Shown piece after piece: positions 18,219 to 27,023 of a DNA stretch of 64,000 bases. The position numbers and the translations under genes are program-made. This DNA comes from Bacillota bacterium (lineage in GTDB: Bacteria > Bacillota_I > Bacilli_A > RF39 > UBA660): the NCBI GenBank assembly GCA_015059425.1, contig SVAM01000002.1, forward strand, positions 1 through 64,000, read 5' to 3'. The notes below the pieces were generated by a model. That model saw only the letters and a list, made by a program, of their open reading frames with translations, searched no databases and was not told the DNA's origin. The first letter of the stretch is position 1, and every line of letters begins with the position of its first letter.

Positions 18219-19160
18219 TTAATTTTCTTTAAAAGTTTCAATTATTTCATTATCAACTTTAAATATAACCTCTTTTACGTTTAGAGTATCTTTTAAAGAT
18301 AAAGAAATAGAATATTTAACTTCTTCTAAAATATCTTTGTTATTAAAATTATTAAAAATTTCATTATTAAATGTTAAGTTTATTTGATTTTCTAAGGTCT
18401 CATAATTTAAAAGTTCTACTGATGAAGCAAGATAACTTATAAGATTAGTCTCATAAATAGGTGAGCTTTTTAACTCTTCAATAATAATTTCAATTTTATT
18501 ATCCTGTTTATTATTAATTTTTGTAACAGGTATATAGTATGTTAAATCTTCTTCTTTACCAATGTAATAAATTGTAGTTTTTGATAAATCCTTAATACTT
18601 GTAATATCATATACTTTATTTATCCCGTAATTTCTATCTAATATATTTGGCAGAATTAAATTAGTTTGAGGTAATTTAATTAGTTTTTCATTTTCTACAA
18701 AAATTATTATTTGTTTTACTTCAGGTAATTCTGTTAAAGTATAAACTATTGCTTCTATTAACTTTTCTTCATTTTCTTTTGGCACGTTTAAAAATTCTTT
18801 AGAAAAATTAATTTTTAATAGATTATTATTTAATGATAATTCTAAAATTTTTGTATTTTTAGGTATTATAGCTTTAAAATTTTTAGGAATGTATTCTGAT
18901 TTTTCACTATCCATAATTAAAGCGTTAAGTAATTCTTTTATTTTATCTATAGTATCTTCAGTTTTAATAACTAAATTAGTTCTAATTACGTAATTATCTT
19001 TATTTATCAGATAAATGGGACTAGTATTAACCGAAACATAGGTGGTGGTTTGTTTAATCTCATTTAAATTATTTGTATCGGGAAAAAAATATAAAATACT
19101 TACAATTATCAAAGCTAGTGAAGCAGTAATAATTCTTCTTAAAGCGGATTTTTTAAGCAT
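18219..19160 (-). CDS. gerM: GerM-like sporulation/germination lipoprotein (two GerMN-like repeats)
   Basis: Signal anchor, then ...ELSLNNNLLKINFSKEFLN...EAIVYTLTELPEVKQIIIFVEN and a second similar repeat with INLTFNNEIFNN...VKEVIFKVDN. Confidence 0.7.
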   Translation of the reverse strand: MLKKSALRRIITASLALIIVSILYFFPDTNNLNEIKQTTTYVSVNTSPIYLINKDNYVIRTNLVIKTEDTIDKIKELLNALIMDSEKSEYIPKNFKAIIPKNTKILELSLNNNLLKINFSKEFLNVPKENEEKLIEAIVYTLTELPEVKQIIIFVENEKLIKLPQTNLILPNILDRNYGINKVYDITSIKDLSKTTIYYIGKEEDLTYYIPVTKINNKQDNKIEIIIEELKSSPIYETNLISYLASSVELLNYETLENQINLTFNNEIFNNFNNKDILEEVKYSISLSLKDTLNVKEVIFKVDNEIIETFKEN

Positions 19161-19234
19161 TAATATCACCTAATTAATATATACGATATAAAATACATTT
19201 TTAGAATTAAAAAATCTCCAAAAGGAGATTTAAA

Positions 19235-19441
19235 TTATAGAGTTATTTCACCTAATTTGAGTAATTCTACTACAGCACTTGCGCGACCTTTAACTTCTAA
19301 TTTTTGGATAGTATTAGATATATGATTTCTAACAGTTTTTTCACTTATATTAAGTTTTTTTGCTATTTCTTTTGTAGTCTTTCCTTCTACTAATAATGTA
19401 AATATAACTTGTTCTCTATTAGTTAAAATACTTCTTTTCAC
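19235..19441 (-). CDS. gerE: LuxR/GerE-type HTH regulator
   Basis: LTNREQVIFTLLVEGKTTKEIAKKLNISEKTVRNHISNTIQKLEVKGRASAVVELLKLGEI; 68 aa single HTH like GerE, next to other sporulation genes. Confidence 0.75.
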   Translation of the reverse strand: MKRSILTNREQVIFTLLVEGKTTKEIAKKLNISEKTVRNHISNTIQKLEVKGRASAVVELLKLGEITL

Positions 19442-19517
19442 GCATATCTTCCTTTCATAATTATACTATTTCTAGTGTATTTTATGAGATATGCTTAAAT
19501 TTGGTTAAAATACTGGC

Positions 19518-20012
19518 CTAATTATCAAATTTTACAGTAATGTACATATTAGTATCATATAGACTTTGAATACTCCTAATTATATTATTTGCAAGTTTAC
19601 TGTCATGTGTTTTACTAGCAACTGTTATTTTTATATTTGTTCCATTAATGCTTACAACTGAATCTAATTTATAATTTTCTTTAATAATTTTTTCTATTTC
19701 TTCTTTTTTACTTTCGTTTTTGTTCATATTTTGAAGTTCATTATAAGCATCATTTTTTTCTTGTAGGCTTGATGTATTGCTAAGTAATATGTTTTGTAAT
19801 TCTTCTAATTTAGCAACATAAGCTTCTTCTTCAGCTACTTTTAATGCAACTAAAGTATCTGATTCACTTATTACTAATTCAGTAGCTTCATTATTTGTAC
19901 TTGATACATTTAAAGTAGATAAAGTATCATTAGACATAGATAAATAATAAATACTTAAAACCATTATTAATGAAAAAAGGGTTATAAACCATAAGTTTTG
20001 TTTGTTAATCAT
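19518..20012 (-). CDS. SpoIIIAH-like protein
   Basis: N-terminal KQNLWFITLFSLIMVLSIYYLSM, coiled region, C-terminal ring-building-like domain; located with gerM/gerE. Confidence 0.55.
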   Translation of the reverse strand: MINKQNLWFITLFSLIMVLSIYYLSMSNDTLSTLNVSSTNNEATELVISESDTLVALKVAEEEAYVAKLEELQNILLSNTSSLQEKNDAYNELQNMNKNESKKEEIEKIIKENYKLDSVVSINGTNIKITVASKTHDSKLANNIIRSIQSLYDTNMYITVKFDN

Positions 20013-20117
20013 AAAATTTATCCTTTCGTTTACATTAAAATATATGTAATAAGGAATATTTTATGTTATATTTGTTTATTTTTTAATATAATGTTATAAT
20101 TATGATGAGGTTAAGAT

Positions 20118-20867
20118 ATGAAAGAAATATTAGTTTATGGATTTATGATTTTTATATTTTGTTCATTTTTTGGCTATTTTTTAGAAGTGTTTTGGGTTTA
20201 TTTAGGAACTAAAAAATGGGTTAATAGGGGATTTTTATGTGGACCAGTAATACCAATATATGGCCTTGGTGCCTTACTTATATTTTTTTGTTTATTAAGA
20301 TATTATAATGATCCAGTGGTTATATTTGTCTTTGGCGTTATTATTACAAGTGCATTAGAATATTTTGTCTCATTTGTAATGGAAAAAATTTTTCATAATA
20401 AATGGTGGGATTATAGTAATGAAAAATATAATATTAATGGTAGAATATGTTTAAGAAATTCGTTGGCTTTTGGCGTATTATCATTAGTTATAATTTATTT
20501 TCTAACACCAATATTAGCTATAATTTTTGATTTATTTAGTTTTAAATTTTGGAGTATTACAGCTTTAGTTACCTTTATTTTAATAATTATAGATTTTATA
20601 TATTCTGTACGAGTTGCCTATAACTTAAGAAATAGAATTATTATAGTAGAAGAACTTAAAAATGAAAAAATAAATATGATATCTGCTATATTTGAAAAGA
20701 AATTAAAAGAATTAACTAAGGAATTTAAAACATTCCCTAATAGACTTTTAAAAGCTTTCCCATATTTAGAAAATGAATATCATAACAGTTTTGAAATTAT
20801 GAAGAAAATTCGTGAACAAGAAAAAGATAGAAGAAAAAAGTTAAAGACAAAATTAAAAATAAAATAA
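20118..20867 (+). CDS. CmpB-like multi-pass membrane protein ('putative ABC transporter permease' family, PF06541-like)
   Basis: FFGYFLEVFWVYLGTKKWVNRGFLCGPVIPIYGLGALLI...WWDYSNEKYNINGRICLRNSLAFG; paralog at 37111. Confidence 0.7.
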   Translation: MKEILVYGFMIFIFCSFFGYFLEVFWVYLGTKKWVNRGFLCGPVIPIYGLGALLIFFCLLRYYNDPVVIFVFGVIITSALEYFVSFVMEKIFHNKWWDYSNEKYNINGRICLRNSLAFGVLSLVIIYFLTPILAIIFDLFSFKFWSITALVTFILIIIDFIYSVRVAYNLRNRIIIVEELKNEKINMISAIFEKKLKELTKEFKTFPNRLLKAFPYLENEYHNSFEIMKKIREQEKDRRKKLKTKLKIK

Positions 20868-20883
20868 AATATAAGTAAATTTG

Positions 20884-20912
20884 AGCAGATATGTAAAAAT
20901 ATCTGTTTTTAA
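20884..20912 (+). terminator. Intrinsic terminator
   Basis: CAGATAT-gtaaaa-ATATCTG + TTTTT. Confidence 0.75.
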
Positions 20913-20931
20913 ATGTTTACTAATAGACAAG

Positions 20932-20959
20932 AAGTTAAATATATGGTATATTTTAAATA
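20932..20959 (+). promoter_or_regulatory. 28-nt upstream element shared with the decayed paralog at 47508-47535
   Basis: AAGTTAAATATATGGTATATTTTAAATA is identical at both loci. Confidence 0.6.
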
Positions 20960-20980
20960 TCATAGGAAGGAAGTTAAGAA

Positions 20981-21115
20981 ATGAGAAAGATTTTAAGAAC
21001 TTCCCAACAGTTTGCTAAAAATGCATCTGGGGAGGGGCTATTTAAGTTAAACACTCAGATAGTATCTAGGCAAAATAACTTTAAGTTACCTTTAAATATA
21101 GAGGTGACAAAATGA
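20981..21115 (+). CDS. Unannotated 44-aa ORF translationally coupled (ATGA) to the 21112 surface-protein gene
   Basis: AGGAAGG RBS; MRKILRTSQQFAKNASGEGLFKLNTQIVSRQNNFKLPLNIEVTK*; TGA at 21113-21115 overlaps ATG at 21112. Confidence 0.55.
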   Translation: MRKILRTSQQFAKNASGEGLFKLNTQIVSRQNNFKLPLNIEVTK

Positions 21116-22464
21116 AATTTGAAACTATAAGAAGTAAAAAGAAAATATTATTAATTGGAATAATATTATTTTGCGTTAGTGTAACTTTAATATTAGCTAC
21201 AAGTTTAGCAGCTTATAAAAAAACAACAACAATTAAAATAGCAGAAGGTACTGTTAATTATATAATACCGGACTTTAAAATGATAGCGTTAAAACAGTGG
21301 AATGAAGAAATTGGAGAATATGAAGATGTTGGTGTAATGCCAAGTGGCAGTGAATATGTTATTTCTGAAGATAGCTATTGTGAAGTATTAGGAGAAAAGG
21401 ATGAAAATGTAGTACTCTATACTGATTCAAAAGGTCAGCATGTAATATCAAATATTCAAAAAAAATCGAAGTGTTATTTATATTTTGAAAAAAGAAGTAC
21501 TGGAAGTAAATATATTTTAGCAAATAGTAAAATGAGAAGTGGAACACCGAATTTTGCAAATACAAGTTGTACATCAGGGTCAAATAATGGTGGACATTGT
21601 AGAGAAGAAACAGTAGGTTTGTATTGTTGGGATATAGATACTAATGAGTCTTGTACATCTTCAAGCGAAAATAAAACATATTTTTATCGTGGAAATGTAA
21701 AAAATAATTATGTAAAATTTGCAGGGTTCTATTGGAGAATAATAAGAATAAATGAAAATGGCTCAATAAGAATGATATATCAAGGTAGAACAAAAGATGA
21801 CTATGGTAATGAATTAGAAATACAAAATGTTGGAGATGAAACTCAACTGGCTGAAACAAGTTCATTTAATACAGATTACAACCGAGCAGAATATGTAGGA
21901 TTTAAATATGAATTGGAAAATGCACATGGAACAGATGATAAGTCGACTATATTAAGTGCATTAGAAACATGGTATGCAAATGAACTACAAAATTATGAAG
22001 AATACTTAGATACAGAATCGGGATTTTGTGGCGATAGAAGTGCCTATACAGATACAAGTGGAACAACAGCAGGTGGGGGTACAGGATCAACTAGAACCTA
22101 TTATGGAACATATACAAGATTATGTACAAATAAAGCACCATCATTTAAGTGTTCAGATAATGGAAATGATTTATACAAAACTAAGATAGGCTTAATAACA
22201 GCAGATGAAGTGGCATATGCTGGAGGTACAAATACGTGGATTAATTATAGTTATTACTTATATACAGGCAATTTGTATTGGACGCTTTCTCCGGGCATCT
22301 TCGACGGTTCGTATGCGAATGTGTTTCTCATGGGCAATACTGGTGGCTTGGACTTCACCCGCGTGCAACACTCGTATGGCGTCCGCCCAGTTATAAATCT
22401 GTCAGCTGATAACCTGATAATTTTAGGAAGTGGATTAGCAATTGATCCATATGTCATTTCATAA
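21112..22464 (+). CDS. Signal-anchored surface protein with hypervariable C-terminal patch (candidate DGR-type target)
   Basis: Same core as the 11285 gene. C-term YYLYTGNLYWTLSPGIFDGSYANVFLMGNTGGLDFTRVQHSYGVRPVINLSADNLIILGSG. Confidence 0.85.
   Translation: MKFETIRSKKKILLIGIILFCVSVTLILATSLAAYKKTTTIKIAEGTVNYIIPDFKMIALKQWNEEIGEYEDVGVMPSGSEYVISEDSYCEVLGEKDENVVLYTDSKGQHVISNIQKKSKCYLYFEKRSTGSKYILANSKMRSGTPNFANTSCTSGSNNGGHCREETVGLYCWDIDTNESCTSSSENKTYFYRGNVKNNYVKFAGFYWRIIRINENGSIRMIYQGRTKDDYGNELEIQNVGDETQLAETSSFNTDYNRAEYVGFKYELENAHGTDDKSTILSALETWYANELQNYEEYLDTESGFCGDRSAYTDTSGTTAGGGTGSTRTYYGTYTRLCTNKAPSFKCSDNGNDLYKTKIGLITADEVAYAGGTNTWINYSYYLYTGNLYWTLSPGIFDGSYANVFLMGNTGGLDFTRVQHSYGVRPVINLSADNLIILGSGLAIDPYVIS
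22267..22386 (+). other. Candidate hypervariable region (VR-B)
   Basis: 40 codons. Overlapping segment 22273-22392 has 65 G/C of 120 by hand count, in an otherwise very AT-rich window. Non-synonymous-dominated divergence from VR-A. Confidence 0.55.
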
Positions 22465-22674
22465 ATGACGTATGGAAAGACGATGAAGATATGAAAGAAA
22501 GTTGTTGCAAAATGACTCCTCATTTTGCAACCGCTTAGCTTTATATTTTTCATCAACAAATAAAATAAGGAATTAACCCGCTGAACTTTGTTTGTCGGCT
22601 GGGCGATTATATAGAATAAAAATATCTTAGTTATGAGAGCAGTATTATCTTAACGAGATTTAAAAATAATATTT
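22447..22674 (+). repeat. Conserved 3' block copy B (hairpins 22447-22475 and 22504-22531; 50-mer 22625-22674)
   Basis: GTTGCAAAATGA-ctcc-TCATTTTGCAAC is a perfect 12-bp stem with 4-nt loop. Same arrangement as 12872-13094. Confidence 0.8.
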
Positions 22675-22694
22675 TAAAATATTGAGTTTTTGAA

Positions 22695-22991
22695 GTGGAG
22701 TTGGTTAATACGAAGAATATAGATAAGTATTTAATGTTAAAGGATAAATATCAAGATTATGTGATATTAATAAAATCTGGTAATTTCTATTATTCTTATT
22801 TAAAGGACGCTTTTATAATAAGGTATTTTTTTAATTATCAAATGCAGGGCAATAGAATAGGGTTTCCGGTTTCGGTGAAAGATAAAGTAATTAAATTGCT
22901 TAAAAATAATAATATAATGATGATATCAAGGATCAAGATGAATTCACTTTGTTCATCCTTGACATCATTTAAAGACTTAATTCCCAATTGA
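22695..22991 (+). CDS. Small MutS domain-I-like protein (possible DGR accessory); start codon uncertain
   Basis: IDKYLMLKDKYQDYVILIKSGNFYYSYLKDAFIIRYFF...GNRIGFPVSVKDKVIKLLKNNNIMMISRI aligns with the MutS N-terminal domain (YLxLKxxxxDxLLxxxxGDFYExFxxDA...GxPxxxxxxYxxxLxxxG). GTG at 22695 or ATG at 22734. Confidence 0.55.
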   Translation: MELVNTKNIDKYLMLKDKYQDYVILIKSGNFYYSYLKDAFIIRYFFNYQMQGNRIGFPVSVKDKVIKLLKNNNIMMISRIKMNSLCSSLTSFKDLIPN

Positions 22992-23083
22992 GTCTAAACG
23001 GGAACTTACTTTTTTAATCAACAGATTAGAGTTTATACTTTAATCTTTTTTATTTTTAAGTTATAATAATAGTGGTGTTTTTT

Positions 23084-24880
23084 ATGAATGCAAAAAATAT
23101 TAGAAACTTTTCAATTATAGCACATATCGATCATGGTAAAAGTACTTTAGCGGATCGTATTTTAGAGTGCACTAATGCGATAGATAAAAGAGAATTAAAG
23201 GAGCAAATGCTAGATAGTATGGATCTTGAACGTGAAAGAGGAATTACTATTAAGTTAAATGCTGTAGAACTTCATACTAAATATAATGGAGAAGAATATA
23301 AATTAAATTTGATAGATACTCCGGGACATGTAGATTTTTCTTATGAAGTTTCACGAAGCCTTGCAGCATGTGAAGGCGCAATATTAGTAGTTGATGCCGC
23401 GCAAGGGATAGAAGCTCAAACTATTGCAAATTTATATCTTGCCTTAAACAATGATTTAACTATTATACCGGTTATAAATAAAATTGATTTACCTAATGCA
23501 AATGTACCTAAAGTTACTGAAGAACTTAAAAGGGTATTTGGTTTTTCTGAAAAAGAAATAGTTTTATGTAGTGGAAAAACTGGTATTGGAGTTCCTGAAT
23601 TAATAGAAGAAATTATTAAAAGAGTTCCTGCTCCAACAATACCAAAAACAGATAAAACAAGAGCGCTAATATTTGATAGTAGATTTGATGCTTATCGTGG
23701 TGTTATTGCTTTAGTAAAAGTTGAAAGTGGAGAATTAAAAGTAAAAGATAAAATTAAAATGATGGCAACTGATTCGGAGTTTGAAATAGTAGAACTAGGA
23801 GTTAGTTCGCCAAAAGAAATTAAAAAAGATGTAATAAAAGCTGGAGAAGTTGGCTATGTATGTGCAAGTATTAAAGATATTTCTAAAGTTCAAGTGGGAG
23901 ATACTATAACTCTAGTAAATAATCCAGCAGAAGAACCTATAAAAGGATATCAACCTATGAAGCCCATGGTATATTCTGGATTATTTCCTGTAGAACCGAA
24001 TAAATTTGAAGATTTAAAAGAAGCCTTAAATAAATTAAAGTTAAATGATGCTGCCTTATCTTTCGAAGCAGAAACTTCTGATGCTTTAGGCTTTGGCTTT
24101 AGAACAGGTTTTTTAGGGTTACTTCATATGGATGTTATAATGACTCGTATAGAACGTGAATTTGGTATTGATATTATTGCTACAAGTCCAAGTGTTATTT
24201 ATGAAGTTACATTAAATAGTGGAGAAGTATTAAATATAGATTCGCCAAATAAAATGCCTGATAGAACTAATATTTCTTATATAAAAGAACCATTTATTTA
24301 TACAAATATAATAGTTCCGAGCGAATATATAGGTCCAATTATGGAGTTATGCCAAGATAAAAGAGGAATATATAAATCAATGGAATATATTGATGAAACT
24401 AGGGTTAACATTCACTATGAAATACCACTTTCAGAAATTGTATATGACTTCTTTGATAAATTAAAGAGTTATACTAAAGGTTATGCTTCATTTGATTATG
24501 AAATATGTGGATATAAAGAATCTAATTTAGTAAAAATGGATATTTTATTAAACGGAAGTATAGTAGATGCTTTATCAGTAATAGTTCATAAAGATTTTGC
24601 TTACCATAGAGGTCGTGCAATAGTAAAAAAATTAAGAGAATTAATTCCAAGGCAAATGTTTGAATTGCCTGTACAAGCAAGTGTTGGTTCGAAAGTAATT
24701 GCACGAGAAACAATTAGCGCTATGCGAAAAAATGTATTAGCAAAATGTTATGGTGGAGATGTCAGCCGTAAAAGAAAATTGTTAGAAAAACAAAAAGAAG
24801 GTAAAAAAAGAATGAAGATGGTAGGCTCCGTAGAAGTGCCACAAGAAGCATTCTTAGCAGTATTAAGCGGGGAGGAATAA
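23084..24880 (+). CDS. lepA: Elongation factor 4
   Basis: [24 protein letters not shown]...[18 protein letters not shown]. Confidence 0.95.
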   Translation: MNAKNIRNFSIIAHIDHGKSTLADRILECTNAIDKRELKEQMLDSMDLERERGITIKLNAVELHTKYNGEEYKLNLIDTPGHVDFSYEVSRSLAACEGAILVVDAAQGIEAQTIANLYLALNNDLTIIPVINKIDLPNANVPKVTEELKRVFGFSEKEIVLCSGKTGIGVPELIEEIIKRVPAPTIPKTDKTRALIFDSRFDAYRGVIALVKVESGELKVKDKIKMMATDSEFEIVELGVSSPKEIKKDVIKAGEVGYVCASIKDISKVQVGDTITLVNNPAEEPIKGYQPMKPMVYSGLFPVEPNKFEDLKEALNKLKLNDAALSFEAETSDALGFGFRTGFLGLLHMDVIMTRIEREFGIDIIATSPSVIYEVTLNSGEVLNIDSPNKMPDRTNISYIKEPFIYTNIIVPSEYIGPIMELCQDKRGIYKSMEYIDETRVNIHYEIPLSEIVYDFFDKLKSYTKGYASFDYEICGYKESNLVKMDILLNGSIVDALSVIVHKDFAYHRGRAIVKKLRELIPRQMFELPVQASVGSKVIARETISAMRKNVLAKCYGGDVSRKRKLLEKQKEGKKRMKMVGSVEVPQEAFLAVLSGEE

Positions 24881-24883
24881 AAA

Positions 24884-25312
24884 GTGGATGGAAAATTAAT
24901 TAGAAAAGTTGCTCTGTTTATTATTGATAATCATACAGTTGAAGAGGCATGCGCAGAATTTAACTTGTCACGAAGCACTATTTTAAAATATTGTAAACTA
25001 GTTAGAACTAAAGGCATATATTTTCATCCTTTAGTAGCAGAACTTTTAAATGAAGCAATGAATAAAAATTTAGAAGAAGGAAGAATAAAAGGAGGCAAAT
25101 CGGGTCATATTGAACACATTTTCACTGATGAAGAAGCCTACGAATTTGCCTTTGAAATATTAGAACAAAACAAGACTATTAGAGAAATAGCAATAGAACA
25201 CAATTCTAACTCTGGAACAATTTATAATTCTATTATGCGATTAAATGATAAAGATTTATTAGAAAAAATACAAGAACATTACAATTCTAGAGGTTCAGAA
25301 TGCAAAAGATAA
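24884..25312 (+). CDS. SpoIIID-like double-HTH transcription regulator
   Basis: FIIDNHTVEEACAEFNLSRSTILKYCKLVRT...EEGRIKGGKSGHIEH, resembling the SpoIIID HTH plus R..GG tail, then a second HTH. Confidence 0.6.
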   Translation: MDGKLIRKVALFIIDNHTVEEACAEFNLSRSTILKYCKLVRTKGIYFHPLVAELLNEAMNKNLEEGRIKGGKSGHIEHIFTDEEAYEFAFEILEQNKTIREIAIEHNSNSGTIYNSIMRLNDKDLLEKIQEHYNSRGSECKR

Positions 25313-26391
25313 AATCAGTGTATATTCATATTCCTTTTTGTAATAGTATTTGCTCTTATTGCGATTTTTGCAAAGTAGTTTATAATCATGATTGGGTAAT
25401 GCCTTACATTAAAAAATTATCTCAAGAAATAGAAAATTGTTATTTAGGCGAAGAAATCGAAACTTTGTATATAGGTGGTGGTACTCCTTCATGTTTAAGT
25501 TTTGTAGAATTAGAGGAATTATTTAAAGTTATAAATAAATTTAATTTAAGTCAAAATGTTGAATTTACTTTTGAATGTAATATATGTGATTTAGAAGAAG
25601 ATAAATTAAAGTTATTATTTAAAAATAATGTTAATCGTTTAAGTGTTGGAATAGAGTCTTTTAATAGTGAAAAGCTTAAATTTATGAATAGAGAATGTGA
25701 TTTTAAAGATGTTAAGAAAAAGATTGCTTTAGCAAGAACTATTGGCTTTAATAATATAAATTTAGATTTAATGTATGCTATACCTAAAGAAACTAATAAA
25801 GTATTAAAAAAAGATTTAAAAAAAATATTAAAATTAAAACCAGAGCATGTGAGTACTTATAGTTTAATTATAGAACAAAATACATTAGTAGGTTTAAATA
25901 AAGTTAAACCTATAGAAGAAGAGCGGGATTCTAAAATGTATGATATTATATGTAAGAAATTAAAATCTAAAGGATATATTCATTATGAAATATCTAATTT
26001 TGCTAAGAAAGGTTATGAATCAAAACACAATTTAACATATTGGAACAATGAAGAATATTATGGTTTTGGTTGTGGCGCAAGTGGGTATGTTGAAGCAATA
26101 AGATACGAGAATACCAAAAGTTTAACAGAATATTTAAAAGGTAATTATGTGAGTTCAAGAGCATTAATGAATAAAGTAGATAATATGGAAAATGAACTTA
26201 TTCTAGGTTTTAGAAAACTAGAAGGAATTAACTTAGAACATTTTTATGATAAATTTGAAGAAAATTTACAAAATATATTTCCGATAAAACCTTTAGTTAA
26301 AAGTGGTGACTTGATTTATAAAAATGGCTATATTTTTGTAAATCCTAAAAAGTTATATATAATGAATGAAATATTAATAAAATTGATTTAA
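25300..26391 (+). CDS. hemW: Radical SAM HemW-like protein
   Basis: VYIHIPFCNSICSYCDFCK; LYIGGGTPSCLS; SVGIESFN. Confidence 0.88.
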   Translation: MQKIKSVYIHIPFCNSICSYCDFCKVVYNHDWVMPYIKKLSQEIENCYLGEEIETLYIGGGTPSCLSFVELEELFKVINKFNLSQNVEFTFECNICDLEEDKLKLLFKNNVNRLSVGIESFNSEKLKFMNRECDFKDVKKKIALARTIGFNNINLDLMYAIPKETNKVLKKDLKKILKLKPEHVSTYSLIIEQNTLVGLNKVKPIEEERDSKMYDIICKKLKSKGYIHYEISNFAKKGYESKHNLTYWNNEEYYGFGCGASGYVEAIRYENTKSLTEYLKGNYVSSRALMNKVDNMENELILGFRKLEGINLEHFYDKFEENLQNIFPIKPLVKSGDLIYKNGYIFVNPKKLYIMNEILIKLI

Positions 26392-26417
26392 GAAAAGTTA
26401 TATTCTTTTCTTTTTTG
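26390..26417 (+). terminator. Intrinsic terminator after hemW
   Basis: AGAAAAG-ttatatt-CTTTTCT + T tract. Confidence 0.6.
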
Positions 26418-26441
26418 TTTACACTAATTTTAGGTGATTAT

Positions 26442-26843
26442 ATGCTAAAAAATTTAGAAATTTTAAATGGAGAATTATCATTAAAATTTGATCCTTTAAA
26501 TACTAAATATACAGTATTTGTAAATAACGATGAAACTGATTTAAAATTAAAATACCAGAAAGAAGAATCCGATAATATATTAATTCAAGGGAATGAACTA
26601 GTAGATAATTATAATGAAGTAGTAATTACAGTTTTTAATGCTGAAGAAAGTATGTCATATTATTTGTATGTTTATAAAAATGATGAGAGTGTAATAAATA
26701 TTGAAAATAATTATTTTAATAAATTAGAAACAGATGTAAATGAGGAAATATCTTCATATGCAGTACCAGTGATATCTTGTATTTGCTTTTTAATTATTAT
26801 TATAGTGTTTGTTATTTTATTTCATAAAAAGCAAAAAGTGTAA
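26442..26843 (+). CDS. Cadherin-like beta-sandwich domain protein with C-terminal TM
   Basis: LKNLEILNGELSLKFDPLNTKYTVFVNNDETDLKLKYQ...YYLYVYKND, then VISCICFLIIIIVFVILFHKK. Confidence 0.65.
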   Translation: MLKNLEILNGELSLKFDPLNTKYTVFVNNDETDLKLKYQKEESDNILIQGNELVDNYNEVVITVFNAEESMSYYLYVYKNDESVINIENNYFNKLETDVNEEISSYAVPVISCICFLIIIIVFVILFHKKQKV

Positions 26844-27023
26844 AGTTTACACTACTATTTAAAAAAAGTAGAATTTGCAGATATTTATGTATGTGTATAA
26901 AAATTTTGCAGATTTGTTAATTTTTGCTAAGCAGATTTTGGCTTTTTAGTAGCAAATTTATTAATATCTGCATTTTGAAAATATAAAATATTTTGTTAAA
27001 ATGCCTTTAGAAAGGAGGATAAT

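Noticed and set aside
22205-22396. 63-aa +strand ORF overlapping VR-B in another frame
   Set aside because: By-product of the local GC island inside the 21112 CDS.
22254-22559. 101-aa antisense ORF across VR-B
   Set aside because: Lies opposite the strongly supported surface-protein gene. It is open only because the VR patch is GC-rich; no RBS or family support.
22926-22970. Inverted repeat near the end of the MutS-like ORF (GGATCAAGATGAA...TTCATCCTTGA) as a DGR RNA element
   Set aside because: Pairing is imperfect and within coding sequence; not enough evidence to call an RNA element.
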